64,000 bases of DNA, taken from the NCBI GenBank assembly GCA_913774955.1, contig CAJYKV010000004.1, positions 1-64,000 on the forward strand, in the 5' to 3' direction. This DNA comes from an uncultured Acidovorax sp. (GTDB lineage: Bacteria > Pseudomonadota > Gammaproteobacteria > Burkholderiales > Burkholderiaceae_C). The notes under the pieces were generated by a model. That model had not been told where the DNA came from. It saw only the letters and a program-made list of their open reading frames with translations, and made no database searches. Of the stretch, positions 43,657 to 54,799 are shown in pieces; the first letter of the stretch is position 1, and each line of letters begins with the position of its first letter. The translations under genes were made by a program, and so were the position numbers.

Positions 43657-44871
43657 ATGCACCTTCCCGACTGGGCCGTTCTCCATGCCGTCATCGACTG
43701 GATGGCCCACGGCCTGCTGGACCTGTCGTGGTGGGAGATCGTTCTCTACACGCTCGCGACCACCCACATCACGATCGCCGCCGTGACGATCTTCCTGCAC
43801 CGCGCCCAGGCCCACCGGTCGGTGGATCTCGGGCCCGTTCCCTCGCACTTCTTCCGCTTCTGGCTGTGGATCGGTACCGGCATGGTCACCAGGGAGTGGG
43901 TGGCGGTGCACCGCAAGCACCACGCCAAGTGCGAAACGGCGGACGATCCCCATAGCCCGCAGACGCGCGGTCTCGATACCGTGATGTGGCGCGGGGCCGA
44001 GCTCTACCGGTCCGAGGCCGCCAATGCCGAGACGATCGCCAAGTTCGGCCATGGCACGCCGAATGACTGGGTCGAGCGCAACGTCTACAGCCGCTTCGCG
44101 TGGCAGGGCGTGGGGCTGATGCTCATCCTGAACGTGCTGCTCTTCGGCGCCATCGGCGCGACCATCTGGGCCGTGCAGATGCTCTGGATCCCGTTCTGGG
44201 CCGCGGGCGTCGTCAATGGCATCGGCCATTTCTGGGGCTACCGCAACTTCGAGGCGCAGGACGCGAGCACCAACCTCGTGCCCTGGGGCCTGGTGATCGG
44301 CGGCGAGGAACTGCACAACAACCACCACACCTATCCCACGTCGGCCAAGTTCTCGGTCAAGCCCTACGAGTTCGACATCGGCTGGGCCTATATCAGCATC
44401 CTGCGCCGCCTGGGCTGGGCCACCGTGCGCAAGATGCCTCCCAAGCTGCGGCTGGGGGCCGTGAAGCCCGTGGCGGACGAGAAGACGCTGGAGGCGCTGA
44501 TCGCCAACCGCTACGAGGTCATGGCCGGCTACGCACGCGGCGTGCGCCGGGCGTGCAAGGACGAGATCGCTGCGCTCAAGGCCCGCAACGCCGACGTGTC
44601 GGTGCTGCGCACCGCGCGCCGCTGGCTGCACCGCGATGCCGAGAAGGTGCCCGCCCGCGCGCAGGAGCAGCTTGCCCGCGCCCGTGCCGCGCATCCCGTG
44701 CTCGACACCATGGTCACCATGCGCGAGGAACTCCGACAGCTCTGGCTGAACACCTCGCATTCGCGCGAGCAGCTCACGGCCGACCTCCAGGCCTGGTGCC
44801 GCCGCGCCGAAGAGAGCGGCGTCGCCGCGCTGCGGGATTTCTCGCTGCGTCTGCGGGCCGCGCAGGCCTGA
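43657..44871 (+). CDS. Membrane fatty-acid (acyl-CoA/lipid) desaturase with C-terminal tail
   Basis: The 404-residue protein has the three histidine boxes of the delta-9 desaturase class: HRAQAH (48-53), HRKHH (85-89) and HNNHH (about 220), with about four membrane helices. It introduces a double bond into acyl chains using di-iron chemistry. After about residue 285 comes a soluble helical tail of roughly 120 residues ending LQAWCRRAEESGVAALRDFS, which is not part of the desaturase fold and recalls the C-terminus of ISL3-type transposases. Such tails occur in some betaproteobacterial desaturases, as far as I recall. The ATG at 43657 precedes the conserved HLPDW. Confidence 0.85.
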   Translation: MHLPDWAVLHAVIDWMAHGLLDLSWWEIVLYTLATTHITIAAVTIFLHRAQAHRSVDLGPVPSHFFRFWLWIGTGMVTREWVAVHRKHHAKCETADDPHSPQTRGLDTVMWRGAELYRSEAANAETIAKFGHGTPNDWVERNVYSRFAWQGVGLMLILNVLLFGAIGATIWAVQMLWIPFWAAGVVNGIGHFWGYRNFEAQDASTNLVPWGLVIGGEELHNNHHTYPTSAKFSVKPYEFDIGWAYISILRRLGWATVRKMPPKLRLGAVKPVADEKTLEALIANRYEVMAGYARGVRRACKDEIAALKARNADVSVLRTARRWLHRDAEKVPARAQEQLARARAAHPVLDTMVTMREELRQLWLNTSHSREQLTADLQAWCRRAEESGVAALRDFSLRLRAAQA

Positions 44872-44977
44872 GCGGGCGGAGTCGGCAAGAGCGGACCGAC
44901 CCGGGCCGCTCCATCCATCTGTGCCAGGATTCCTGCCGCGCAGGCCGGGCCCGTTCCGGCTGCGGCTGCGTTCGGCG

Positions 44978-45442
44978 TTATCGCACCGGGGTGGCCTGGG
45001 CTCCCGTCTGCTGTCGGTGGCCGGAAGTACCGGGTCTCTGCCCGCCACGCTCGTGCAGGGCGCGCGTCCCGCCGGCCAGCCGTTCCAGGCAGGCCCTGAA
45101 CAGCCCCACCAGCGGCGACAGCACGGGTGCCGGCTCCCACAGCACGGCGTGCACCGTCGTGTGCCCCGGGTTGGACAGTTCCATCCACTCCGTGCCCGAT
45201 CCTTCCGTGCCCGTCCGGCACTGCCCGGCCTCCAGCCGTCCCAGGGGGACGTGCGGCGCCAGCACCTGACCGCAGACCAGGGGGCCGGTGCGCAGGGCGA
45301 GGCAGCCCTGTTCCACCACCAGCGAGGCGCCGGGCGGCAGGCAGACCAGCAGCGTGTGGCCAGGGTGTACCGAGAGGCGCTCGGATGCCGGCGATGGGGT
45401 GGCGGGGAGGGCGGAAGGGGCGTGGCGAGCGGCGAGCGGCAT
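44978..45442 (-). CDS. Small cupin-like conserved hypothetical protein
   Basis: The 154-residue protein has a beta-rich central region (about 30-110), SVHPGHTLLVCLPPGASLVVEQGCLALRTGPL, that weakly resembles DUF2917/cupin-type folds. The match is too weak to name a family. The start MPLAARHAP at 45442 has a GAGGAG-like site 7 bp upstream on the minus strand. It is divergent from the MocR-type regulator at 45676, so it may be a target, although most MocR genes are divergent from pyridoxal or transporter genes. It has no signal peptide or membrane helix. Confidence 0.5.
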   Translation of the reverse strand: MPLAARHAPSALPATPSPASERLSVHPGHTLLVCLPPGASLVVEQGCLALRTGPLVCGQVLAPHVPLGRLEAGQCRTGTEGSGTEWMELSNPGHTTVHAVLWEPAPVLSPLVGLFRACLERLAGGTRALHERGGQRPGTSGHRQQTGAQATPVR

Positions 45443-45675
45443 GGGTTTTCTCCTCGGGACGGATGCTGCGGAACAGGGCTTCATCCTAGGAACAACCCGG
45501 ATACGGCGGCAGGCACAGGCGGGCCGGCCGGCGAAGGGAACAGCGCAGGTTTTTCCGTCTCTGTTATGGTCCCCGCAGGGCCTGTCTGTACCTGTGCCGC
45601 GCGCCGCCGCCGCGGCATGATGGCCGGCACCGCACCGCTTTCCTCGCCTTCCGCGCCCTTCGGGGTGCCCTCGCC

Positions 45676-47238
45676 ATGACCGACTCCGTCGCTCCCTTTC
45701 CCCTGTCATCCGCGGCGCGGGCCGCGGGCCTGCCGCGCTATCGGCAGATCGCGGGCCTGTACGCGCAGGCCATCGCGGCGGGCAGCCTGCAGCCCGGCAT
45801 GCGCCTGCCGTCGGTCCGCGAGCTGTGCCAGCGCCATGGCGTGAGCCTCACCACCGCGCTGCAGGTGCTGCGCCACCTGGAAGCCGAAGGCTTCGCGCAG
45901 GCGCGCGAGCGGGTGGGGTACTTTGCCGCCGTTCCCGGCCGCGTCGCCCCGTTGCCGGCGGCCCGCGAGCCCGAACTGCACGAACCGCTGCCGCCCGATC
46001 CGCACGTATTCGCGGGCATCAACGAACGCATCTCCACCTTTCTGGAGAAAGCCCGGCGTGCGCCGTCCGCGCTCGACCTGGGCAGTGCCATGCCCGCGCC
46101 CGCGCTGTTCGATGCCGAGGCGCTCAACCGCCTCGCGATCCGGCTGCTGCGCGAACAGCCCGACATCCTCGTCTACGGCCCCTCCGCCCCGTCCACGCAT
46201 CCGGAGTTCCAGCGCGCCATGGCGCACCACGCGCTCAGTTTCGGCCTGAGCCTCGCGCCCGAGGGCATCGGTGCCACCCACGGCAACTCGGAGGCCGTGA
46301 ACCTCGCGCTGGATGCGGTGGCCGAGCCCGGCGACGTGATCGCGGTCGAGTCGCCGACCTTCTTCGGCATCCTGCAGGCGATCGAAGTGCGCGGCCTGCG
46401 TGCCCTCGAGATTCCCTGCAGCCCCCACACCGGCATATCGATCGAGGCGCTGGAACTCGCGGCCCGCAACGAGCCGCGGCTCCGGGCCGTGGTGGTGGTG
46501 CCACACCTGCAGATGCCCCAGGGCAGCGTCATGCCGGACGCGCACAAGGAGCGCCTCGTCGCGCTCTGCGCGGAGCACGGCCTCGCCCTGATCGAGGACG
46601 ACATCTACCGGGAATTCGTCGAGTCGCCCCAGCCGATGCGCCCCGCCAAGGCCTGGGACCGTCCGGGCGATGCGGGGCAGGTGATCTACTGCGCGTCCCT
46701 GAGCAAGAGCTTCGCGCCCGGGCTGCGCCAGGGCTGGATGAGCGCCGGCCGCTGGAACGCGCGCGTGCAGATGATCAAATTCGCCCGCACGCGGAACATG
46801 CAGACCTGGTCGCAGTTGCTCGCGGCCCGCACCGTGGGCTCGCCCGCGTACGAGCGGCACCTGCGCCGCATGCGGGCATCGCTCAAGGAGCAGCGGGAGC
46901 AGTCGGCCCGCGCGGTGGCCCGCCACTTCCCCGCAGGAACGCGCCTCAGCCTGCCGCCTGGCGGTATCAGCCTGTGGCTGGAATTGCCCGCGGGCCTGTC
47001 TTCGTCGCAGCTCTACGACGATGCGCTGGCGCGCGGCATCCGCGTGGCGCCCGGCCCGATGTTCTCCAACACCGGGCGCTACGAACGGTTCCTGCGGCTG
47101 AGCTGCGGCATGCCGTTCACGCCGGCGGTCGAGGAAGGCTACCGCGTGCTGGGCGAGCTGCTGGCTGGCCAGTGCAGCGCCTTGCCGAAGGCCGGCCGCG
47201 CTGCGGGGACGGGTGGAGGCCGCCGGGCCGCTGCCTGA
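45676..47238 (+). CDS. MocR-family GntR-type regulator with aminotransferase domain
   Basis: The 520-residue protein has an N-terminal GntR winged helix (PRYRQIAGLYAQAIAAGSLQPGMRLPSVRELCQRHGVSLTTALQVLRHLEAEGF, about 20-75). A class I aminotransferase fold follows, with the PLP-lysine region YCASLSKSFAPGLRQGW. MocR proteins (PdxR, GabR, TauR) sense PLP or amines through this domain and regulate neighbouring genes. The Pro/Ala-rich linker (about 80-120) is usual. The regulated gene is not obvious: the divergent neighbour is the unknown cupin-like gene. Confidence 0.9.
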   Translation: MTDSVAPFPLSSAARAAGLPRYRQIAGLYAQAIAAGSLQPGMRLPSVRELCQRHGVSLTTALQVLRHLEAEGFAQARERVGYFAAVPGRVAPLPAAREPELHEPLPPDPHVFAGINERISTFLEKARRAPSALDLGSAMPAPALFDAEALNRLAIRLLREQPDILVYGPSAPSTHPEFQRAMAHHALSFGLSLAPEGIGATHGNSEAVNLALDAVAEPGDVIAVESPTFFGILQAIEVRGLRALEIPCSPHTGISIEALELAARNEPRLRAVVVVPHLQMPQGSVMPDAHKERLVALCAEHGLALIEDDIYREFVESPQPMRPAKAWDRPGDAGQVIYCASLSKSFAPGLRQGWMSAGRWNARVQMIKFARTRNMQTWSQLLAARTVGSPAYERHLRRMRASLKEQREQSARAVARHFPAGTRLSLPPGGISLWLELPAGLSSSQLYDDALARGIRVAPGPMFSNTGRYERFLRLSCGMPFTPAVEEGYRVLGELLAGQCSALPKAGRAAGTGGGRRAAA

Positions 47239-47339
47239 ACTGGCATCCGGCGGCGCCCGGCGGGCGGCAGGGCCATCGCGGATCTCTCCGGGGGGGCGTG
47301 CCCCGGGGCGTCCGGTGGAGCGTCCCGCGCCTTCGAGCA

Positions 47340-47374
47340 CGGAAAAAGAAAAGCCGCCCTCGGTGGGGCGGCTT
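47340..47374 (-). terminator. Intrinsic terminator of rpmB-rpmG
   Basis: AAGCCGCCC (47351-47359) pairs with GGGCGGCTT (47366-47374). On the minus strand the stem is followed by TTTTCTTTTTC (47340-47350), giving a standard rho-independent terminator 31-65 bp beyond the rpmG stop. It may also end transcripts from the convergent MocR-type gene, because the plus-strand side carries a short TTCTC run. Confidence 0.88.
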
Positions 47375-47404
47375 CTCGGGAAAGCGCTGGAAGCGGCTGG
47401 CGCC

Positions 47405-47575
47405 TTACTTCAGCTTCATTTCCTTGTACTCGACGTGCTTGCGAGCCTTGGGATCGAACTTGATGATCAACATCTTTTCAGGCATCGTCTTCTTGTTCTT
47501 GGTGGTGGTGTAGAAGTGGCCGGTTCCTGCGGTGGATTCCAGCTTGATCTTGTCGCGTCCGCCTTTGGTTGCCAT
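47405..47575 (-). CDS. rpmG: Large ribosomal subunit protein bL33
   Basis: The 56-residue protein begins [20 protein letters not shown] and ends [16 protein letters not shown], the full length of bL33 in betaproteobacteria. It is a basic RNA-binding component of the 50S subunit. It lies 11 bp downstream of rpmB in the usual rpmB-rpmG operon and ends just before the terminator at 47340-47374. It lacks the zinc-binding CxxC pairs, so it is the zinc-independent form. Confidence 0.95.
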   Translation of the reverse strand: MATKGGRDKIKLESTAGTGHFYTTTKNKKTMPEKMLIIKFDPKARKHVEYKEMKLK

Positions 47576-47586
47576 GATGCTACTCC

Positions 47587-47820
47587 TTAAGCCTGGCCAC
47601 GTGCACGCAGGTCGGCGAGCACGGAATCGATGCCGTTCTTGTCGATCAGACGCAGGGCGGCGCTGGAAACACGCAGGCGCACCCAGCGGTTTTCGCTCTC
47701 GACCCAGAAACGGCGGTATTGCAGGTTCGGGAGGAACCGGCGCTTGGTTTTGTTGTTGGCGTGGGAAACGTTGTTCCCGACCATGGGCTTCTTGCCCGTG
47801 ACGTCGCAGACGCGTGCCAT
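47587..47820 (-). CDS. rpmB: Large ribosomal subunit protein bL28
   Basis: The 77-residue protein begins [29 protein letters not shown], the typical N-terminus of bL28, and is full length. It is part of the 50S subunit. It is the first gene of rpmB-rpmG on the minus strand. The 248 bp upstream, between rpmB and trxB, carries the operon promoter region; no clear -35/-10 pair was identified there. Confidence 0.95.
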   Translation of the reverse strand: MARVCDVTGKKPMVGNNVSHANNKTKRRFLPNLQYRRFWVESENRWVRLRVSSAALRLIDKNGIDSVLADLRARGQA

Positions 47821-48068
47821 GAGGACACTCCGATATTGTCAAATACAGCCGCAGGACATGCACGCTCCGCTGGTAGATTGCGGAGCCTGTCCCGAGCGGC
47901 CTCACCTCGCCAGAAAGGGTGGCGGTAACCCGGTTGGTATCTGCCGCGGCGCAGGATCCGCCAAGATGGCGGTGCGCAAGATGCAGCAAAGCCGCGCATT
48001 ATAGCGCGGCCTTTGAAAGGATGTCCAGCCCGCCCGCCCGTGGCGCGTGCGGACGGGAGGGCCGGGCG

Positions 48069-49247
<1,179 letters not shown>

Positions 49248-49249
49248 CT

Positions 49250-51592
49250 ATGACCTACTCCCTCAACACCCTCAATGCTTCTTCCGGGGGCAGATCGGCG
49301 CCGCGCAGCATGGCGGCGCGCTTCGGCCACGAGCTCGGCCTGGTGGTCGGGCTGCTGGCCCTCGTCTTCTGGCTGCTGGCCCTGGTCAGCTACTCCGCGC
49401 AGGATGCGGCCTGGTCCACCTCCGGCCTGCACGACAGCCGGGTCATGGCGAACTGGGCAGGGCGACTGGGCGCCTGGCTGGCCGACAGCAGCTATTTCGC
49501 GTTCGGCTTCTCCGTATGGTGGTGCGTGGCGGCCGGCGTGCGCGCCTGGATCGCCTCGCTCGCGCGCTGGATGCGCGGCGGCGAATCCGCGGCGTCCTCC
49601 CAGGGCCCGCTGGCGCGGCGGCTGATTTTCTGGGGCGGCCTCGCACTGCTGCTGTGCGCGAGCACGGCGCTGGAATGGTCGCGCCTCTACCGGCTGGAGC
49701 CGCTGCTGCCGGGCCATGCAGGCGGCGTGCTGGGCTACCTCACCGGCCCGGCCGGCGTGAAATGGCTGGGCTTCACCGGCTCCGGCCTCGTCGGCGTGAT
49801 CGCCGTCGTCGCCGGAGCGGCGCTGGTGTTCCGCTTCTCCTGGGGCCAGCTGGCCGAGCGCCTGGGCGGCCGCATCGACGGCCTGGTCCAGGTCGGCCGC
49901 GCCCGCCGCGAGAAGGCGATCGACCAGGCCGCCGGCAAGCGCGCCGCGCGCGAACGCGAGGAAGTGGTGCAGGAAGAGCGCCACGAGTTCCGCGAGCAGG
50001 CGCCGCAGCCCGTGCAGATCATCGAACCCGTGCTGGCCACCGAGGCGGCGCCGAGCGCCCGCGTGGTGAAGGAGCGCCAGAAGCCCCTGTTCACCGAGAT
50101 GCCCGACAGCCGCCTGCCGCAGGTCGACCTGCTCGACGGCCCGCTCGCGCGCCAGGAGACGGTGGCGCCCGAGACGCTGGAGATGACCAGCCGCCTCATC
50201 GAGAAGAAGCTCAAGGACTTCGGCGTCGAGGTGCGCGTCGTGGCGGCCATGCCCGGTCCCGTGATCACGCGCTACGAGATCGAGCCCGCCACCGGCGTGA
50301 AGGGCTCGCAGATCGTCAACCTCGCGAAGGACCTGGCCCGCTCGCTGTCGCTGGTGTCGATCCGCGTGATCGAGACCATTCCCGGCAAGAACTTCATGGC
50401 GCTGGAGCTGCCCAACGCCAAGCGCCAGTCGATCCGCCTCTCGGAAATCCTCGGCTCGCAGGTCTACCACGAGGCCAAGAGCCTGCTCACCATGGGCCTG
50501 GGCAAGGACATCGTGGGCAATCCGGTGGTGGCCGATCTCGGCAAGATGCCGCACGTGCTGGTGGCCGGCACCACGGGTTCGGGCAAGTCGGTGGGGATCA
50601 ACGCCATGATCCTCTCGCTGCTCTACAAGGCCGAGGCGCGCGATGTGCGCCTCTTGATGATCGACCCCAAGATGCTGGAAATGTCGGTCTACGAAGGCAT
50701 TCCGCACCTGCTGGCGCCCGTGGTCACCGACATGAAACAGGCCGCCCATGGCCTCAACTGGTGCGTGGCCGAGATGGAGCGCCGCTACAAGCTCATGTCG
50801 AAGCTGGGCGTGCGCAACCTCGCGGGCTACAACACCAAGATCGACGACGCCAAGGCGCGCGAGGAATTCATCTACAACCCCTTCAGCCTCACGCCCGAAG
50901 AGCCCGAGCCGCTGGAGCGGCTGCCGCACATCGTGGTGATCATCGACGAGCTGGCCGACCTGATGATGGTGGTCGGCAAGAAGATCGAAGAGCTGATCGC
51001 CCGCCTGGCGCAGAAGGCGCGGGCCGCCGGCATCCACCTGATCCTGGCCACGCAGCGCCCCAGCGTGGACGTGATCACCGGCCTGATCAAGGCCAACATC
51101 CCGACCCGGATCGCATTCTCGGTGGGCTCGAAGATCGACAGCCGGACCATCCTTGACCAGATGGGCGCCGAGGCGCTGCTCGGCATGGGCGACATGCTCT
51201 ACATGGCGAGCGGCACCGGCCTGCCGATCCGCGTGCACGGCGCCTTCGTCTCCGACGACGAGGTCCACCGCGTGGTGAGCTACCTCAAGAGCCAGGGCGA
51301 GCCCGACTACATCGAGGGCGTGCTGGAGGGCGGCACGGTCGATGGCGACGACGGCGCGTTCGGAGAAGGCGGCGGGGGGGGTGAAGGCGGCGAAAAAGAC
51401 CCCATGTACGATCAGGCGGTGGAGGTGGTGCTGAAAGACCGCAAGGCCAGCATCTCCTATGTCCAGCGCAAGCTGCGCATCGGCTACAACCGGTCCGCGC
51501 GCCTGCTGGAGGACATGGAAAAGGCCGGCCTCGTGAGCGCGCTCACGGCCAGCGGCCAGCGCGAAGTGCTGGTGCCCCACCGCGGTGAATGA
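49250..51592 (+). CDS. ftsK: DNA translocase FtsK
   Basis: The 780-residue protein has an N-terminal membrane domain with four helices (about 25-200). A charged linker follows, then the RecA-like motor with Walker A TTGSGKS (about 440) and Walker [13 protein letters not shown], and a C-terminal gamma domain ([34 protein letters not shown]) that reads KOPS sites. A Gly-rich segment at about 705 (EGGGGGEGG) separates motor and gamma. It couples chromosome segregation to cell division. At 780 residues it is a short-linker FtsK compared with E. coli (1329). The lolA reading frame begins at the stop. Confidence 0.95.
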   Translation: MTYSLNTLNASSGGRSAPRSMAARFGHELGLVVGLLALVFWLLALVSYSAQDAAWSTSGLHDSRVMANWAGRLGAWLADSSYFAFGFSVWWCVAAGVRAWIASLARWMRGGESAASSQGPLARRLIFWGGLALLLCASTALEWSRLYRLEPLLPGHAGGVLGYLTGPAGVKWLGFTGSGLVGVIAVVAGAALVFRFSWGQLAERLGGRIDGLVQVGRARREKAIDQAAGKRAAREREEVVQEERHEFREQAPQPVQIIEPVLATEAAPSARVVKERQKPLFTEMPDSRLPQVDLLDGPLARQETVAPETLEMTSRLIEKKLKDFGVEVRVVAAMPGPVITRYEIEPATGVKGSQIVNLAKDLARSLSLVSIRVIETIPGKNFMALELPNAKRQSIRLSEILGSQVYHEAKSLLTMGLGKDIVGNPVVADLGKMPHVLVAGTTGSGKSVGINAMILSLLYKAEARDVRLLMIDPKMLEMSVYEGIPHLLAPVVTDMKQAAHGLNWCVAEMERRYKLMSKLGVRNLAGYNTKIDDAKAREEFIYNPFSLTPEEPEPLERLPHIVVIIDELADLMMVVGKKIEELIARLAQKARAAGIHLILATQRPSVDVITGLIKANIPTRIAFSVGSKIDSRTILDQMGAEALLGMGDMLYMASGTGLPIRVHGAFVSDDEVHRVVSYLKSQGEPDYIEGVLEGGTVDGDDGAFGEGGGGGEGGEKDPMYDQAVEVVLKDRKASISYVQRKLRIGYNRSARLLEDMEKAGLVSALTASGQREVLVPHRGE

Positions 51593-51642
51593 CTGACCCC
51601 GCCGGCCCGCCCGGAGCCTCGACGACAAGGATGGATGCACGC

Positions 51643-52278
51643 ATGAAGACACGTTGGTGGGCCCTGGCCCTGATCGCCGCCGCCGCACAGAGCGCCTGGG
51701 CGGACGGGCTCTCGAGCCTGGAAGCCTTCATGAAGGGCGCCCAGGCCGGGCGCGCGGACTTCACCCAGACGGTGACCTCGCCCCCGAAGGACGGGCAGGC
51801 CGCGCGCACCAAGACCTCCAGCGGCACCTTCGAGTTCCAGCGCCCCGGCCGCTTCCGGTTCGCCTATTCCAAGCCGTTCGCGCAGACCATCGTCGCCGAC
51901 GGCAAGACGCTCTGGCTCTACGACGCCGACCTGAACCAGGTCACCCAGCGCGCGCAATCCCAGGCGCTCGGCACCACGCCCGCCGCGCTGCTCGCCTCCG
52001 CACCCGATCTGCAGGCGCTGCGCAAGGATTTCACGCTCGAATCGGCACCCGACCAGGACGGCCTGCAGTGGGTGCTCGCCACCCCGAAGACGAAGGACGG
52101 CCAGCTCAAGAGCGTGCGCGTGGGCTTGCAGGGCGAGCAGCTCGCGGCCCTGGACATCCTCGACAGCTTCGGCCAGCGCTCCCTGATCCGCTTCAGCAAC
52201 GTGCAGTCCAGCGCCTCGCTGCCGGCCTCGACCTTCGAGTTCAAGCCGCCGCAGGGCGCGGACGTGGTGCGCCAGTAA
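51643..52278 (+). CDS. lolA: Outer-membrane lipoprotein carrier protein LolA
   Basis: The 211-residue periplasmic chaperone has a signal peptide MKTRWWALALIAAAAQSAWA followed by DGLSSLEAFMKGAQAGRADFTQTV. The LolA beta-barrel segments GTFEFQRPGRFRFAYSKPF and DGKTLWLYDADLNQVTQR are clear. It shuttles lipoproteins from the LolCDE complex to LolB. The ATG at 51643 gives a normal signal peptide; in-frame starts at 51631 and 51589 would add 4 or 18 residues. ftsK-lolA-rarA is a common proteobacterial order, here interrupted by two minus-strand genes. Confidence 0.93.
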   Translation: MKTRWWALALIAAAAQSAWADGLSSLEAFMKGAQAGRADFTQTVTSPPKDGQAARTKTSSGTFEFQRPGRFRFAYSKPFAQTIVADGKTLWLYDADLNQVTQRAQSQALGTTPAALLASAPDLQALRKDFTLESAPDQDGLQWVLATPKTKDGQLKSVRVGLQGEQLAALDILDSFGQRSLIRFSNVQSSASLPASTFEFKPPQGADVVRQ

Positions 52279-52305
52279 AGCGTTCCCGGGGCCCTTCCGG
52301 CGCCA

Positions 52306-52662
52306 TCAGAGCCAGAGCAGCGCCAGACCCAGCGCGGCCGGCACCGCCTGGATGAAGAGGATCTTGCGGGACGCGGTGGCCGCGCCGTAGAGCCCCGCCA
52401 CCAGCACGCACAGCAGGAAGAACGCCATCACCGCGCGGCCCTGCGGGCCGCCCAGCCACAGCCCCCAGAACAGCCCCGCCGCCAGGAAGCCGTTGTAGAG
52501 CCCCTGGTTGGCCGCCAGCACCTTCGTCGCCGCCGCGCGCTCGGGCGTGTTGCCGAATGCGCGCAGGCCCGCGGGCTTCTCCCAAAGGAACATTTCCAGC
52601 ACGAGGATGTAGACGTGCAGCAGCCCGATCAGGGCGACGACGGCATGGGCGGCGAAGGACAT
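52306..52662 (-). CDS. DUF1304 membrane protein
   Basis: The 118-residue protein has four membrane segments and the DUF1304 motifs LIGLLHVYILVLEMFLWEKPAG near the N-terminus and KVLAANQGLYNGFLAAGLFWGL in the middle. The family is common in bacteria and of unknown function. The ATG at 52662 precedes the first helix. It lies between lolA and the UDG-like gene, both facing other ways. Confidence 0.88.
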   Translation of the reverse strand: MSFAAHAVVALIGLLHVYILVLEMFLWEKPAGLRAFGNTPERAAATKVLAANQGLYNGFLAAGLFWGLWLGGPQGRAVMAFFLLCVLVAGLYGAATASRKILFIQAVPAALGLALLWL

Positions 52663-52741
52663 GGGAGGGCTCCGGTGGGTGAATGGAGGGGCGGCACGCT
52701 CGGCAGTGCGGCGCGGCCGGCGCGCATTGTGCGCCCGTCTT

Positions 52742-53329
52742 TCAGCGCCCGAGCGCTTCGGCGACGTGGTGCCGCAGCGCGGGCAGCACCTCCGCCGCGA
52801 ACCAGGGGTTGTGCTTCAGCCAGCCGTTGTTGCGCGGGCTGGGGTGGGGCAGCAGCCAGAGCCGCGGCGCGTCCTGGCGCCAGCCGCGCACCGCGTCCGT
52901 GAGCGAGGCGGCCGGCGCCGCGCCGCCCCGGTGCCACGCCAGCGCATGGGCGCCCAGCACGATCGTGAGCGCGATGCCGGGCAGGGCGTCCAGCAGCGGT
53001 TGCCGCCACCGGGCCGCGCATTCGGGCCGCGGCGGCAGGTCGCCCGAGCGGCCCGTGCCCGGGTAGCAGAAGCCCATCGGCAGGATCGCGATGCGCTCCG
53101 CGTCGTAGAACGTGTCCCGGTCCACCCCCATCCAGTCGCGCAGCCGCTCGCCGCTCGCATCGTCGAATGGGATGCCGCTGGCGTGCACCTTGCGCCCGGG
53201 CGCCTGGCCCGCGACGAGGATCCGCGCCCCGGCGGCGGCCTGCAGCACCGGCCGCGGTCCGTGCGGCAGGCTGGCGGCGCAGAGGGTGCAGGCCCGCGCG
53301 TCGCGGAGCAGGGCGGGCAGGTCGGTCAT
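52742..53329 (-). CDS. Uracil-DNA glycosylase-family protein
   Basis: The 195-residue protein has motif 1 VAGQAPGRKVHASGIPFDDASG and motif 2 LLPHPSPRNNGWLKHNPWF of the uracil-DNA glycosylase superfamily. An N-terminal CTLC motif (about 15-18) recalls part of the iron-sulfur cysteines of families 4 and 5, but the remaining cysteines are not evident, so cluster binding is doubtful. It may excise uracil or related bases from DNA, or have drifted in function. It is divergent from rarA, another DNA maintenance gene. Confidence 0.8.
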   Translation of the reverse strand: MTDLPALLRDARACTLCAASLPHGPRPVLQAAAGARILVAGQAPGRKVHASGIPFDDASGERLRDWMGVDRDTFYDAERIAILPMGFCYPGTGRSGDLPPRPECAARWRQPLLDALPGIALTIVLGAHALAWHRGGAAPAASLTDAVRGWRQDAPRLWLLPHPSPRNNGWLKHNPWFAAEVLPALRHHVAEALGR

Positions 53330-53458
53330 GGAAGCGAGCAGGAAAGACGGATCGGCAGGGCGGTGGACGGGGCGGAGTCCCCGGTTTGGTGCAGGATAAC
53401 GGCTGCAGGAATAATGGGTGCGGCTTCCCCACTCCCGCCGCACCGCATTCCTCCGCCC

Positions 53459-54799
53459 ATGGCCGATCTCTTCACCACCGCTCCCGCCGCCCCCCTGGCC
53501 GAAGCCCTGCGCCCCGCCAGCCTGGACGAGGTGATCGGGCAATCGCACCTCATCGGGCCGGGCAAGCCGCTGCGGCTGGCCTTCGAATCCGGCAAGCCGC
53601 ACTCGATGATCCTCTGGGGGCCGCCCGGCGTGGGCAAGACCACGCTGGCGCGGCTCACGGCGCGCGCCTTCGGCTACGAGTTCATCGCGCTCTCGGCCGT
53701 GTTCTCGGGCGTGAAGGAGATCCGCGCCTCGATGGAGCAGGCCGAGCACAACCTCGCGCTGGGCAAGAAGACGATCCTGTTCGTGGACGAGATCCACCGC
53801 TTCAACAAGAGCCAGCAGGACGGCCTGCTGCCGTTCGTCGAGTCGGGGCTGGTGACCTTCGTGGGCGCCACCACCGAGAACCCGTCGTTCGAGGTCAACT
53901 CCGCGCTGCTGTCCCGCGCCCAGGTCTATGTGCTGCAGGCGCTGAATGAAGACGAACTCCGGCAGCTCGTGCGGCGCGCCCAGTCGGAGGTGCTCACGCA
54001 CCTGGTGCTGGACGACGGCGCCGTCGACACCCTCGTGGGCTATGCCGACGGCGACGCCCGGCGGCTGCTCAATCTCGTGGAGCAGACCGATACCGCGGCG
54101 CGCGCGGCCGGCGTCGAGCGGGTGGATGCGGCCTTCCTGCAGAACGCGCTCACGCTCAACGCGCGGCGCTTCGACAAGGGCGGAGACAACTTCTACGACC
54201 AGATCTCGGCCCTGCACAAGTCGGTGCGCGGCTCGCACCCGGACGCGGCGCTCTACTGGTTCTGCCGCATGCTCGATGGCGGCGCGGATGCCAAGTACCT
54301 GTCGCGCCGCATCGTGCGCATGGCCTGGGAGGACATCGGCCTGGCCGATCCGCGGGCGCTGCAGATCGCCAACGATGCCGCCACCACGTTCGAGCGCCTG
54401 GGCTCTCCCGAGGGCGAGCTGGCGCTCGCGCAGGCCGTGCTGTATCTGGCCGCGGCGCCCAAGAGCAACGCCGGCTACATGGCCTTCAACCAGGCCCGCG
54501 CCCACATCCGCAAGGACAAGTCCCGCGAGGTGCCCGTGCACCTGCGCAACGCGCCGACCAAGCTCATGAAGGAACTGGGCCACGGCAAGGCCTACCGCTA
54601 CGCCCACGACGAGCCGGGCGGTTATGCCGCCGGCGAGACCTACCTGCCCGAAGGCATGCCCGAGCCGGGCTGGTACGCGCCCGTGCCGCGCGGGCTCGAG
54701 GCGAAGATCGGAGAAAAGCTCGCCCACCTGCGCCAACTGGACGAGGCGGCCCGCCAGGGCGAGGCGGCGCTGCCCGGGGCGCCCCCCGAAGCCGGCTGA
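53459..54799 (+). CDS. rarA: Replication-associated recombination protein A (MgsA/RarA)
   Basis: The 446-residue AAA+ ATPase has Walker A WGPPGVGKTTLARL at about 56-69, Walker B ILFVDEIHRFNKSQQD, and the RarA C-terminal tetramerisation domain with HPDAALYWFCRMLDGG and ALQIANDAA. It acts at stalled replication forks and is related to the clamp-loader ATPases. The ATG at 53459 (MADLFTTAPAAPLAEALRPASLDEVIGQ) matches relatives. A hairpin with a T-run follows 135 bp downstream. Confidence 0.94.
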   Translation: MADLFTTAPAAPLAEALRPASLDEVIGQSHLIGPGKPLRLAFESGKPHSMILWGPPGVGKTTLARLTARAFGYEFIALSAVFSGVKEIRASMEQAEHNLALGKKTILFVDEIHRFNKSQQDGLLPFVESGLVTFVGATTENPSFEVNSALLSRAQVYVLQALNEDELRQLVRRAQSEVLTHLVLDDGAVDTLVGYADGDARRLLNLVEQTDTAARAAGVERVDAAFLQNALTLNARRFDKGGDNFYDQISALHKSVRGSHPDAALYWFCRMLDGGADAKYLSRRIVRMAWEDIGLADPRALQIANDAATTFERLGSPEGELALAQAVLYLAAAPKSNAGYMAFNQARAHIRKDKSREVPVHLRNAPTKLMKELGHGKAYRYAHDEPGGYAAGETYLPEGMPEPGWYAPVPRGLEAKIGEKLAHLRQLDEAARQGEAALPGAPPEAG

